A stretch of DNA of 64,000 nt from Rutpela maculata (Eukaryota > Arthropoda > Insecta > Coleoptera > Cerambycidae), in the NCBI GenBank assembly GCA_936432065.2, contig OW386287.2, forward strand, positions 89,571,688 through 89,635,687. The letters run 5' to 3'. The number at the start of each line of letters is the position of its first letter. Positions within the stretch are counted from its first letter, which is position 1. The notes beneath the pieces are model-generated. The model was not told where the DNA came from. It did not search any database and saw nothing but the letters and a program-made list of their open reading frames with translations. Below are positions 1 to 11,690 of the stretch, piece after piece. Made by a program: the position numbers and the translations under genes.

Positions 1-747
1 AAAATGGAAAATATGATTTCTCTAAAAATCGATCCTTTTTTTTTCTTCACAAAAATGCACTCCAGTAACTGAAATTAGTTTTGTTTCAGTCAATATAGAT
101 ATAAAATTATATTATAAAAGAATGACAATCACGGTTTTTAACTATCAGTAATAAAGATCGGAATATTTCTCACTAGTTCGGTGAGTTCGGTTACATTAGT
201 AAATTGTTAGTAAAACTCCAAATGGTGATGCAGTAAACCTGATTTGTGTCGTACGTATAAAATTATAAAAAGATACGAGAAATTGGAGAGAAAAAAGTCA
301 GATGTAACACAAAGCTTTTTTTGTATAACAAAGTAACAAAAATAATTCTCGGTTAGAGACTGCATCACGGGCTTATGAACCTGGGGTCGGAGTAATTTTT
401 TAATGAACGTTCATTATTTTTATTTCGCGAATTAGAATAAAATAATGCTCATGAGTTTTCTGGTCATTTTCACTTTTCAACCGTGCAGCATGTATTATTT
501 TACTCATCATTTCTATTTGTTCACTTTGCAAAATTTTGTTAAATACTGTTCACTTATAATTTTTCATAACAACAATATTTATTGAAAATCAGTCTTTCCT
601 AACAACCTAGTCATTTCAGGAAGTAAACATTTTTTCCCTTGTGTAGTAGATTTTAATAAATTAAGCAATGGCGGTTAAACCTATATACATACTGAATCGA
701 ATTTCCTATTTTTATGCACACAATAATTGCATTTTTACTACTTGCAG
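1..747 (+). other. 3' part of an upstream intron of the host gene
   Basis: AT-rich sequence with no long ORF, ending in a splice acceptor (pyrimidine-rich stretch then TTGCAG at 742-747). The following exon enters in phase 1, so at least one coding exon, presumably with the signal peptide, lies upstream of the window. I see nothing else here. Confidence 0.6.
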
Positions 748-910
748 GAGTATATCGATTTGCATTCACCGTTTTGGAACCATACGTGAGAGACTTCAAC
801 GATCGCAACAGCAATGCGTTTCAGAATTTGGCCGGCCGAGTTAAGAGATCAGTTGAGGATCTTTATCAAGATGTACCAGGGGACCAATATGCTACCGTAA
901 TTAGCATACA
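748..910 (+). CDS. trol: Exon: N-terminal half of SEA domain, perlecan-like proteoglycan
   Basis: This exon encodes about 54 residues with SEA-domain features: an opening strand around FAFTVLEPYVRDFNDRNS, a helix NLAGRVKRSVEDLYQDVPG, and a final strand YATVISI that continues in the next exon. SEA domains are extracellular and often sit beside glycosylated regions. The acceptor is TTGCAG at 742-747 and the donor is GTAAGT from 911. The exon enters in phase 1 and leaves in phase 2. The ATG at 714 lies inside the intron and should not be taken as the start, because the hydrophobic residues it adds are intron sequence. The perlecan call depends on the following LDLa exons and on the SG site in the fifth exon; another SEA plus LDLa protein is the alternative. 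Confidence 0.7.
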
Positions 911-1240
911 GTAAGTATATGTTGTGAAAGATTTGATGTTCTTAAAATATTTACTTAGGTAAAGTGGAGACTTCAATGATAGATGCGAATACTAACTCTA
1001 TATTTAATTATTGCATGAAAGTTTTTAAATTTATTTTTTATCAATTTTCTAAAATTTAAGCGGTAGTCTGTTAGTATTAGTTCACTAAAAGCTTAAATTA
1101 TGTATTTTAATATTTTTTGTGTTTACAAATTTGGAATCATTCGCGTATTCCCGTTTCTGGTATAATTTGGCAATACATTTGATTTAAATTTAAAATATTA
1201 TATTATTTATATATGACGTTTATTGCGAATCAACGTATCA

Positions 1241-1594
1241 TTAATTGAAAGTTTTAACAATTAAGAACTTAACATTTTCCCCATGACATATAAAATCAAC
1301 AGTAGTTGAATAATTTTCTTGAACATAAGAGCTCATACCTTTTAGATTGGCGATGCTACTGTTCGTAAACTCTAATTTGCAATGCATTGCCCTGTAATAA
1401 TAGAGTCTTCCTAATATGACACTCTCATTTATATTGAATGAATCCCATGCCATAAATATTAAGCGCTCTACGAATTTCACAGGAAGCACATTAATTGCAC
1501 AATGATAAGTTTGCAACCTACGGTATTTTGTTGCATTCAATTTAATTAAAAGTACCAAGTAATACACAATGTACAATATACGTTTATTTTTCAT
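1241..1594 (-). CDS. Orphan ORF, 117 residues, possibly a secreted protein
   Basis: A single ORF antisense to the host intron. It starts MKNKRILYIVYYLVLLIKL, which resembles a short cationic N-region followed by a hydrophobic signal segment. It then has three cysteines and four N-x-S/T sequons (NAT, NES, NSS, NYS). I do not recognise the family. A 117-codon run without stops is longer than most chance ORFs in such AT-rich DNA, but no splice, promoter or poly(A) evidence was found, and it may be chance or an old element. Confidence 0.15.
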   Translation of the reverse strand: MKNKRILYIVYYLVLLIKLNATKYRRLQTYHCAINVLPVKFVERLIFMAWDSFNINESVILGRLYYYRAMHCKLEFTNSSIANLKGMSSYVQENYSTTVDFICHGENVKFLIVKTFN

Positions 1595-1716
1595 CTAGAT
1601 TATATATCTTGATTTAATATATACGTTTACGTGTCTGCCAGATAAATGCCTATAATTAATCTAATTTAGAGTAAATGTAAATTAGACCGCTAATAGACAT
1701 CGCAAATAGTCTATAC

Positions 1717-2876
1717 GGGTTATTCCGAGGGTTACTCTTACAATAGGAGGGATTTGGGGTAACATAATTTAAAAGAAAAAAAAAAGGTTACTTATAGGTC
1801 GTAGAGTAGGATGTGATGATTTGTAAATCTCAGTATTTTATTTTTGAGTTTCTCAGAAATTCATATCCACGCCAATGACTAAAATGACATGCTAATGATT
1901 AACTGAGAAGTGTATTATTTTAAGTATTTATATTCAAAGTAAAAACGTATTCAAGTACTAATACAAAATTAGACAACATATCATTTCAATACAGTAAACA
2001 TATTTTGTCAACTTCTTCAAAATTTGGCTGTTGCTTGGGTATATAGAAAATGTATAATTCTAAAATAAATGTTAAATATTGGAAAATATCATTTGTGTGG
2101 ACCTTGTGTCATTAATGTGGACATAAGAATCCACGCTAATGACGATAAAAAAAACCGCCCACGCTAATGACGTAACCTTCAAATTTTTTTGGTATTAAAT
2201 GGATTTACGTAAGTAAATTAAACTATGCATAGTTTATGTAGTCAGTACTGGTTATCAAATAAGTTTAATATTATCCTTTTATATTTTATAAAGAAAAAAT
2301 TCTCACTAACACGCTAATGATGCTGAATAAACATACGCGCACATATCGCCTAATATCTTTACCCTTCAAACTTTACAGAACAACTGGCCACGCTAAAACT
2401 GGTAACTTCTTTAAAATGGTTTACTTAGACTATCCAATGTCAATATTACCAACTGCTACATTTCAGGGAGGCGGGAATTTTTGAATATTTTATTTTACTT
2501 CACGCTAATGATTTTAAACCCAGGAAAAATTTGATATTTTTTTTTTAGTTTGTTTTAAATATTTTAATGTCACAACTGTCACAACATGTCACAATAAGTG
2601 TTTTCAAAAATTGACTATCACTGGATTGTCCAGATCAAGACCATAAGCTGCAAAATAGTGTCATGCATCAGGTGGAAACCTGTTGAGAACATCCACGCTA
2701 ATGACAATTTACATACAAAAAAAAAATTGTAATATGAGAATTTTTTTTTGATTCAATTATGTATGAATGAATAGTATTAAAACCCCTCTAAACTCACACA
2801 AATAAAGAAAACGAATAAAAGTGGTCTGGCATTGCAACTTAGGGACATGAAATTGCTCTTATTGTAAGAATAACCC
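1717..2876. mobile_element. Non-autonomous TIR element with repeated CACGCTAATGAC motifs
   Basis: The left end begins GGGTTATT at 1717 and has CTCTTACAATAG inside. The right end reads CTCTTATTGTAAGAATAACCC, ending at 2876. Together they form an imperfect terminal inverted repeat built on GGGTTATTCTTACAATA. No coding capacity is visible. The interior carries the motif CACGCTAATGAC exactly at 2132, 2160 and 2694, as CACGCTAATGAT at 2310 and 2501, and as looser versions at 1868, 1889 and 2389. All of these are on the + strand and irregularly spaced. No convincing target duplication was found, so the superfamily is unknown. Confidence 0.45.
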
Positions 2877-3868
2877 ATATGTATTGTCTAGAATTGATCT
2901 ACAGTATACGTCTATACGTCTATACGTCTAAATTAGACGTAGATGTATATCTTTAAACCAGTAATAGAGCATTTAATGTTACTTGGGTAAAATATTGTTG
3001 TCTAAAGCGTTGAGTGAAGAGTCCTTATAGAGATGCAGCCGTGTACTTAATATCGTAGTGCGGGCAGGGTCTGTGGTATAGTTAGGCGCCACCGACATTG
3101 AGGTCTAGCAATCTCGTCAATCTCAGTCCCTCAGTCGGCTGATAGCACTCGCATGGTTCGTGTCATTTGTTGTATTAGTGCACCGTAAAACGAGGAAAAA
3201 AAAGTAGCTTCCTTCTTGAAAAAAAATTTTTGAAGGTACAACCACATGGGACCTTCACAGCATGATAGATTAGGTCCTTGGCCATCTGTAATGTCCAATT
3301 ACAATATTTTTTGGGAGGTCAAACTATTTTTATGACGAAAAATGTTATAAATCTGTCAAAATTAATTTTTCTTACATTTTCACACATCCCTCGTGATATC
3401 TCCGGAACCAATTGAGATAATTATACGTATTTTTTTTTAATTGATGGAGGAAATGTGGGCGAAGGTCACTGCTTAAATTTTGTGTTTATGGAAAATCTAA
3501 TTTTTCTGTAAAACGAGGTAAAACTTGAACATTTACTTCCCTTGCAGCGCTTTTTTCAGTAAGTGAAAAACTTTTTTATTTTAAAGAATTTTGACATACC
3601 ATCTGCGTATGAAATAAAGTCTACACCTCAAGGAAGTTTTTAAAACAAAAATCAGGTCTCTACGACTTATAGTTTTCGAAATTTTGTTATTTAAAGCTGA
3701 GTTTTTCGATCCTAGAGGCCTAGATGTCCGGCAAGTGTGGACTATTTAATACAAGTAATCTTATATTATATTATGCCAGTTAGAAACAAACTTTTCTTTA
3801 TATAATGTGAATGCAAATGAGTATTAGTTATTTTTATTGAGTTATTACATATTATTTAGTGCTTAACA

Positions 3869-4250
3869 ATGGAATGTTTATTCTGTGGACAAACTTTGAA
3901 AGATAATGACAAATTAGTGAGACAAAATCCTAGATTGCAAGGAGTAAAAACAATTATATATGCCACGGTAAAAAGGCGAGACATTTGTGTCGAAAAGATT
4001 TTGCAACAAGAGGAAAATATTTTAAGTGGAAAAGTCAAAGTGAAATTTCATATAGCCTGCAAACAAACCTATATTAGTTTGTAAAATCTTAAAAATCTTT
4101 CCCAATTCAGTGAAATTGAAAATGTATCTTCGTCTTCGGTAAGATGCAATAAAAATATTCGGACAATGTGTTTAATATGTAATACATCGAGAAAGAAAGG
4201 CGTAATATGGTATACGATAATTCTCTGTAGACGTGATTTATCTTTATATT
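3869..4250 (+). pseudogene. N-terminal remnant of a transposon-associated cysteine-rich protein
   Basis: A 71-codon ORF starts MECLFCGQTLKDNDKLV, giving a CxxC pair. It later has the pattern H-x2-C-x3-Y (KFHIACKQTY), then a stop at 4084. A further frame to about 4200 keeps a second CxxC (CLICNTSRKKG). This spacing of CxxC followed by HxxC also appears at 40277 in this window. It matches the start of a large uncharacterised protein family I know from arthropod and cnidarian genomes, where it occurs in many copies like a mobile element. The copy is broken by a stop soon after the first motif. Function is unknown. Confidence 0.35.
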
Positions 4251-4326
4251 TCTTTGCCACCTTATTATCAGTCTAGTCGATACATTGTTGACAAGGGGCC
4301 GACGCGACATTTTTATTGTTAATGAT

Positions 4327-4412
4327 GGGATTTTGGAGAATGAGAGGGGAGTATGCGTTTATTTTCGATTTATCGCAAATATTTGAGAAACCAAACATAG
4401 TATAATTTTTCA
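4327..4412. repeat. Fragment of the MITE seen at 10.5-10.9 kb
   Basis: The stretch around GTATGCGTTTATTTTCGATT and the following AAATATTTGAGAAACC resembles one arm of the hairpin element at 10530-10925. Divergence is high. Confidence 0.3.
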
Positions 4413-4485
4413 CATCCAGTGTTGTTCAAATAGGCTTAGAATATCACGAAACATCGAGATTTTAAGTTTGAGCGAAATTTTCATA
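4405..4485 (+). repeat. Family A repeat, short fragment
   Basis: Contains CACATCCAGTG followed by TTCAAATAGGCTTAGAAT and a version of the ACGTCGAGATTTTAAGTTTG block that marks family A elsewhere in the window. Confidence 0.4.
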
Positions 4486-4673
4486 ACAATTAAATATAAA
4501 AACCCAATGAGCTGCTGGCAACATAAAACATTTTTTTTCCCAGTAAAATAAACCATTTTGATATAATATTAAATAATACATAACAAAGAAAATTAAGTAA
4601 AAGTTCCATGTACCATGTGCATCACAAATGCGCACAACGTGATAAAGTGAATTTTATTACTTTCACATCAATC

Positions 4674-5262
4674 ACATCCAGTGGAAGTATAGTAACGGCA
4701 AAAAAATTTAAAAAAACTGTCATTGTTCAAATAGGCTTAGAATGTCATGAGACGTCGAGATTTTAAATTTGAGCAAAAAAAATTTCTGTTTGCCCGTAAC
4801 TTTTTTGTGCGCATGTTTACTCTGGAACCGTTAAAGATATTGACTTGAAATTTGATACACGTATGTATTTTAACGAGAACTGGAACTAGATTATATTTTC
4901 ATTTTATTCCGTTGAAGGGTAAATTGGGATAAAGGGGGGGTAAATAAGTAAATCAAGCATGTAAGAGTCCATAAAATTGGTATTTAGGATATATAAGAAA
5001 AGATAAGGGCTCAAAAAATTACTCCCATTACCACCCCCACCTCACTATTAAAGGGGGGTGGAAAAGCGTCAACATATTTTTTACTTCATTTGCCCCCTCT
5101 ACCACCCCCTTCCACCACCCCTCACTAGCGATGTGACATATCGTTTTATAGGTTTTTGGAGTAGGCGATTTCAAATATTATGTTATTAACGTTTCATAAA
5201 TAATTTTCACATAGTGGAGTGCAATTTTTTTCTTCTTTGATAGAAAACGTGGATGTGGAATT
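4674..5262 (+). repeat. Family A interspersed repeat, plus orientation
   Basis: Starts with CACATCCAGTGGAAGTATAG, then AATAGGCTTAGAATGTCATG, then the GTTTACTCTGGAACCGTT block, a C-rich block of CACCCCC runs, and ends near GTGGATGTGGAA. The ends are palindromic (TACTTCCACTGGATGTGG and its complement), like termini of a non-autonomous DNA element. No coding capacity is seen. Confidence 0.5.
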
Positions 5263-5420
5263 TTAAGGTTTATAAACATGTTGCTAAATTGATACCAATG
5301 GTTCAAGGATAGATGAGGATATAGCAACGCGTCCTTGCGTGTGTATCTAGCTTCTACGATTTTCAATTAAAATACCATGCAACCTGTTCGGTGTTTCTAT
5401 TATTTTCTTTTCTTTAATAA

Positions 5421-5900
5421 GTGGGTTATCTCGAGTAGTATATAGATGCGCAGTGGATTTCCTCGAGTACTATGGATGCGCGGTGGCTTTCCTCGAGTAC
5501 TATAGATGCGCAGTACGTTACTCCAAGTAATATGGATGCGCAGTAGATTTCTTCGAATAAAATGGATGCGCAATGGATTACCTTGAGTAGTATGGATGCG
5601 CAGTGGGTTTTCACGTGTAAAATAGTTGCGCAGTAGGTTACCTGAAGTAGTATGGATGCGCATTGGGTTTCCTCGAGTAACATGGATGCGCAGTGGGTTA
5701 CCTCGAGTAGTTTGGATGCGAAGTTGGTTATCTCGGGTGGTATGGATGCGTAGTAGGTTTCCTCGAGTATAATGGATGCGCATATGCTTTCCTTGAGTAG
5801 GTACTGTTGATGCGCAGTAGGTTACCTATACGGATACGCAGTGGGCTTCTTCGAGTAAAACGGATGCGCAGTGGGTTACCTCGAGCAGTATAGATGCGTT
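5421..5900. repeat. Minisatellite, about 30-bp unit, about 16 copies
   Basis: Tandem copies of a unit close to GATGCGCAGTGGGTTACCTC plus GAGTAGTATG. The unit length is a multiple of three, which leaves all minus-strand frames open and yields artefactual repetitive ORFs (RIHTTRGNPL pattern). It lies between two family A copies. Confidence 0.85.
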
Positions 5901-6000
5901 TCCTCAAAGAAAGTGCTTGAAGTAGATTACTTCCACCGTGTACTCTACGGCACATTATAATTGTTTATATTTTTGTCATGCCATTTTCTACGTATTGCTC

Positions 6001-7041
6001 CCACTTCCAGTATAAGTGTAGTAATTTTGAAAACATTTATTTAAATAGGCTTAGAATGTTATGACATGTCGAGATTTTAAGTTGAAGCAAAAAATAATTT
6101 CTATCGCGTCGGTCTCTGACGTTTTGGGTGCACGATTACTCTGGAACCGTTTAAGATATTGACTTGAAAATTGGTACACATATGTATTTTAACGAGATCT
6201 GGAATATATGTTATATTTTGTTCTTATTCTGTTAAAGGGTTGAGTGGTAAATTGGGATAAATGGGGGTAAATAGGTAAATTAAGCAAGTAAGAGTCCATA
6301 AAATTTGGTATTTAGTTTATTATTATATAAAAGAAGTTAAATTCTTAGAAAAATTTTTGGCATTAACTACCCCCATTATCACCCCCCACGCGATTATTAA
6401 AGGGGGTGAAAAAAAAATTGTGATTTAGTGTGTACAGGAACCAAAGGCCTCAAAAAATTTTCCACTTCATCCACCCGCGTATCACCTCCTACCACCACCC
6501 CAACCCCGATGTGGCATATCGTTTTTTGGTTTTCATTTAGAAAATTTCATAAACAATTATTTCCACATGGTGGAGTGCAAATATAGTGTTTTCGTTTTGA
6601 GAGGCTTGGATAGGAAATCTGGATGTGGAAGTAGTGATTCCTTGGGCTGCGGTTTTCATTTTAAAATGTTTAAACCGCTGCCCAAGGAATCACTACTTCC
6701 ACATCCTGATGTTCTATCCAAGTCGCTCAAAACGAAAAATATTTTGATACTATATTTGCACTCTACTATGTGGGAATAATTGTTTATAGAACTTTAATTA
6801 TATAATATTTGAAATCGCCTACCCCAAAAACTCATAAAGCGATATACCACATCGGTAGTGGGGGTGGGGGTGGATGAAGTAAAAAAAAATGTTTGAAGCC
6901 TTTGGTTCTTGTACACACACTAACTCACAATTTTATTTCCCCCCCCCCATGGTTAAATTTTTTGAGACCTTGACTTCTCTTGTATTTACTAAATGCCATT
7001 TTTTGTCGTTGTTGTACTTCCACTGGATGTGGAAGTAAAAG
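6001..7041. repeat. Two family A copies joined head to head (palindrome)
   Basis: The first copy runs in plus orientation from the CACTTCCAGTATAAGTG end at about 6001 to GATTCCTTGGGCTGCGG at about 6650. A second copy follows at once in reverse, starting CCGCTGCCCAAGGAATCACT, and ends in CTTCCACTGGATGTGGAAGT at about 7038. The shared distal terminus sits at the centre. The two arms differ in length because the reversed copy lacks part of the interior. Confidence 0.6.
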
Positions 7042-7426
7042 GCATATTGACATTTTATGATGAAACTGTTATTTTTAAGATATCACAAAATTATCCATTT
7101 TGCACCTTTCTTAACCGTCTTCACCCTAGTAAATTTTGAATATGTTTTAGATGACATTTTCCTTTACTACTGCCGCAAAAATATTACATGTTGCAATATT
7201 TTTCGGGTTTACACCATTCCTTTCTTTAATTCTGCTGAACTGTAATAACCAATTTGTACAAAAATATTTTTTATCCTCTCCCAAATATACTGCTACTGCA
7301 GTGATGGGTTCATTTAAAGTTATTTATTTGTTTATAGGCTTTTCTCTGTAATTGCTTTTTTTAATAATTAAAACGAAAAAGCGATTTTATTGAGAAAAAG
7401 AGTAATAATTAGTAAACATAATAAAA

Positions 7427-8071
7427 AAACCACTGCCCAAGGAATCACTACTTCCACATCCAGATTCTCTATCCAAGTCACTCACAACGAAAAAACTTTG
7501 TATGTGAAAATAATTGTTTATGGAACTTTAATAATATAATATTTGAAATCCTCTACCTCAAAAACCCATAAAACGATACCCCACATCGGTAGTGGGGTGG
7601 GGGGTGGGAATAGGGGGGTGATAGTGGGGGGTGGATGAAGTAAAAAAATATTTTGAGGTTTCTGGTTCCTGTACAAACACTAAATCACATTTTTTTTTCA
7701 TCCCCTTTAATAAGGGGGTTAGGGTGGTAATGGGGGTGGCTAATGCCAAACATTTTTTTGAGACCTTAGCTTCTCTTGTATATACTAAATACCAATTTTA
7801 TGGACTCTTAACTGCTTGATTAACCTATTTACCCCAAATTTACCCCAATTTACCCCCAACCCTTCGACAGAACTAGATCAAAATATAATCTAGTTCCAGA
7901 TCTCGTTAAAGTACATACGTGTACCAAATTTCAAGTCAATATCTCAAACGGTTCCAGAGTAAACGTGCGCACAAAAAAAAGTTACAGACCGACAGACAGA
8001 ATTTATTTGAACAATAAAAATTTTTTAAAACTTTTTTGTCGTTACTATACTTCCACTGGATGTGGAAGTAA
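7427..8071 (-). repeat. Family A interspersed repeat, reverse orientation
   Basis: Opens with CTGCCCAAGGAATCACTACT, continues with the C-rich/G-rich blocks in reverse, CAAGTCAATATCTCAAACGG, and closes with TACTTCCACTGGATGTGGAA at about 8050-8070. It is the most complete single copy in the window, about 645 bp. Confidence 0.6.
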
Positions 8072-10529
8072 TTAACTTAATTTGAATATCTGCGGAAAGA
8101 CTGGTTAATTTTTTTTTTTATTACAAGTAGGTATTACTTTTTCGAGAGCATAGTTTTCGAGGCGATAAAGTATCGCACAAATGGTACACAATGCACTTTT
8201 TATAAAGCATCGAATTTTGTACAAAAAAGTCCCTGAGAGCATATTTTTATCTATTATGGCTCACATGCCAAAGGCGCCCGCGCGCAAACCTCAAAGTAAC
8301 TGTTTTTCGCGCTGTTCTCCAAGCAGCCCGTTAAAGCAGTTAAATATTATTTGTCCAATGAGAATTTGTGGTCGATTTTTTTATTTATGAATTTCTGATC
8401 GCTCTGCACGATGGCGTCCTTCATTTTTCTTAAATATGCGTTTTTTAATGCAAAAAACATTAAAAAAATCGTACATTTGAACTTTTCCACCTTGTAGGAA
8501 GTATTAAAAAAATGTATCTATTATTGACATATCATTTTGTTTTTATTTATCACATATAAACAATTAATATTAGGCCGAAAAGTGTAATTTTTCATTTTCA
8601 TCGATTTCTATATAACTGGAACTTGCCGCATATTTTTATTAATTAGTGTTTTTTTCTGTACAATTGTACATACATTTCAATAACACACAGAATATTTAAC
8701 TATTTTTTTATTTTATTTCAACATTTTTTTAATACTTGTAACTCCATTATTAATATTATGCATCGAATAAAAAACAGTTTTAAACAGAAGTTACTCATTA
8801 TGTTTTGTGTAATTTAAATTTGACTATTAGCATCGCCGTTTTCTTAATTTTTTGTTTGTTAATTAAGTCGCCAGTGCCACTTGCAGAGTAGCGTAAAAAA
8901 CAGTCATTTTTATGTTTACACGTGAGCACCTGTAGCTCGAAAACTATAGTAGATAAGAATATGCCCTCGCGGACTTGTTTGTAGAAAATTCCATGTTGTA
9001 CAAAAAAAAGTGCGGTGCATTTTCGTATTTATTACCGTTCTCGCTACGCAAGCGCTGAAAGATCAAAAACACCATCCTCGACATTTGCATACTCTTTTTT
9101 CTAATTATTTTAAAAAATTGGGAGGTCTTAAACGTACTCATAAATACTATTCCATGAAGCTGAACCGAATAGCAAAATAAAATATTTTTAATTTATCACA
9201 TTTTTATAAATTTCAGAAATTCAAAATTGAACAAAAATCTCAAAAAAACATTTTTTGAACCCCAAATGGGTCTCGAGGACAAGGAACAATTGCAATTTCG
9301 AACAAAACACGATTGTTACAGCGCACAACGTGGCGTGGCGACTTAAAAGATGAAATGCGACAATAATTGATAGTTAAAGGTTTCTCTTGTTTTTGAATTT
9401 TAAGTGAAACTAGTGAAAGAATTATTTATCTGAGATTTTTGTTTGTAAGTTTTTATTAATAAATTTGTCCTAACAGTAGTAACTTGTAAATGTTTTTTAT
9501 CAGGGCGGCAAGCAATAACTGTTTGCTACAGGTGCCAAATGCCCTGACGCCGGCACTGATTGCGCCGGTCTACAACCTGCGTGGAGAATTATAACTTAAT
9601 AAATATATTATGTACCCTCGTTCGCTGGAAATCAACGTCCAGTATTTCTATTCGCGGTTCGCGCAAAATAACACCGCGCGGTGGCACCACAAGTCAACGA
9701 ACATATGTGGATAGGGACTTGTGGGGGAAGCGTGATGAGCGAGGAACGGTTTTGGCCGTATAGTTGCGTATCTTATAGACTCTTCAATCAACGTCTAAAG
9801 GTTATTTATTTCTTTTAATTTGCCTAGATAGTGATTAATGATTAATCACTGGTAGTAGTGTATAATGTATATAATTATGATTGAACAAATATAAGTATAA
9901 TTGGTATATTATAAAACGGTTGTGGACAAAATAAATTATAGCAAAATATATTATTATCGCCCTCTTCTCGCAGCGCTAACTTCGAGGCTATTGGTCGTAG
10001 GATTTTGTTTTAATTTCGTAGAGAATTTAAAATTATTTGCATTTGATAATAAATCATTTTTGATGTGAGATTAACTAGAACAAGAGTTATTTTCCAACAA
10101 CCGTTTTTTTTTTTCTAAAATGGCGGCACGTTCTCTCTACAGTTGCAGTACAAAACTTGGTATGTTGTTTTTAACGATAAAATGAAATTAATAAAAAAAT
10201 ATTCGGCCATGTCCCAGTTTGGTTAATTTTTTTTTTAAATGGTCTATAATATTTAATAGAGCATCATACCGAGTTGTATACAGGGTGTCCTTAGAGTAAG
10301 GGCAATATTTCGAGCGTATATAGTTCTAGTCAAAATAACATTAAATGACTGTTACGGCCATTCTTTAAAATACTTAAAGCGCTTGCAAACTATTTGTATT
10401 TATTTCATTCACGAAAAAATGTTTCTATTTCCATCCTCAGGGACAGATAAAAACAATTAAAGACAAGAAAATCGTATGATATTAAAGCATTTATCTATAT
10501 ATTAGATGATACATTTGCGAAAGTGCCTT

Positions 10530-10925
10530 AAGGATAAGATTTTGCAGAGTGAGAGGTAAATACGCTTTTATTTTCGGTTTATTATAAATATTTAAAAAAC
10601 CATAAAAGGTATAATCTTTAAAATAGTTTCAGGTACTTCCTATTGCTCTAAGGAATACAACCATATATTGTTTTTATCATAAACTTTGTATATAATTAGA
10701 TGTCATGCCCCAATAATGAAACTAGGAACTATTTTCATCGACAAACTACAATATTCAAGTACTACAGAAATTTACAATAAAAAATATATATAGTTGTATT
10801 CGTTAGAACAGTAGCAAGTATCTAAAACAATTTTAAAGATTAAACTATATTTGGTTTTTTAAATATTTATAACAAACCAAAAATAAACGCATATTTCCCT
10901 CCGCAAAATCCTATCCTTAATACTC
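10530..10925. repeat. MITE-like hairpin with arms of about 140 bp
   Basis: The left arm contains AAGGATAAGATTTTGCAGAG and TTTAAAAAACCATAAAAGG. The right arm, reversed, ends GCAAAATCCTATCCTTAATA. It is related to the fragment at 4327. Confidence 0.5.
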
Positions 10926-11249
10926 CCCTGTCCAACACATTAAAACTTTTTTTGTAATTGTATTGACACATCTTTGTGGTGCCTTATAGTTTTTTTTTCA
11001 ATTTTTTATAACGTTAAATATCATTTGGTGTACTTCGTTGGAAAATGTTTTAAAAAATTTGAAAATGTCACCTCAAATTCTGAAAATGTATTTATGTGGA
11101 AGTCTAGAGGGTAAAAACAATTAGAAATATATCCTACCTCTGGCTTTCTAGACAAGATACGAATGGCGCCATGTTTTCCAACTAAAGATACTTAGTTATT
11201 GTGTATATATGGTCCAAATTTTATTATAATCAATGCAGTAATTTGAAAG

Positions 11250-11690
11250 CTATTCACAAGAAAAATGTCTTGAAGATTTAACATATTCGCGGACAGTAAC
11301 TGCTATAGAAGTAATTTTTAGATGATGTTATAGGACACCACTGCTATAACAGTACATATTTGAGAGGCTAGAAAACACACTACTGTAGTAGCAGTAGATT
11401 TACAGGTAAAAATAAGTGACGTTGCCTATTTACTCTCCCACAGCAGCACTATGAAATTTTGGGCACTGTCCTCTTAGGTCTTGTAAATGTCTCATTGGTA
11501 ACAAGTCATTTTTGAACTACGTGGATATATAGCAGAGCAGCTACTGCGTATGCAGTAATTTTGCCATTGTGATCTATGCAAGTGTAGCGGATAGTGTCCT
11601 CTCGTTTGTAATCAGTTTTTGAGTTCATCCATAATTTCAGTACTGTCCGCGAATGTGTTAACATTTAAAGATGAATAGCTGTGAAGGGGG
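11250..11690. repeat. Inverted repeat inside the 10.3-11.8 kb element
   Basis: Arms built on TATTCGCGGACAGTAACTGC (about 11284) and CAGTACTGTCCGCGAATGTG (about 11640). Several CTGCTATAACAGTA / TACTGTAGTAGCAGTA pieces lie between them, together forming a low-complexity region of short palindromes. Confidence 0.4.

Noticed and set aside
714..747. ATG and hydrophobic stretch before the SEA exon, resembling a signal anchor
   Set aside because: It includes the polypyrimidine tract and acceptor of the intron. The exon enters in phase 1, so the ATG is not a start.
3060..3170. Possible tRNA-derived SINE promoter (A-box-like GTGGTATAGTTAGG and B-box-like GGTTCGTGTC)
   Set aside because: The spacing between boxes is about 80 bp, no cloverleaf can be drawn and there is no A-rich tail.
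5400..5955. Repetitive ORFs with RIHTTRGNPL pattern
   Set aside because: The minisatellite unit is a multiple of three bases, so open frames arise without selection. No gene signals.
9535..9775. GC-richer patch with a 67-codon ORF, considered as a solo LTR
   Set aside because: No TG…CA ends, no flanking duplication and no primer-binding site. It may be an old repeat but cannot be classified.
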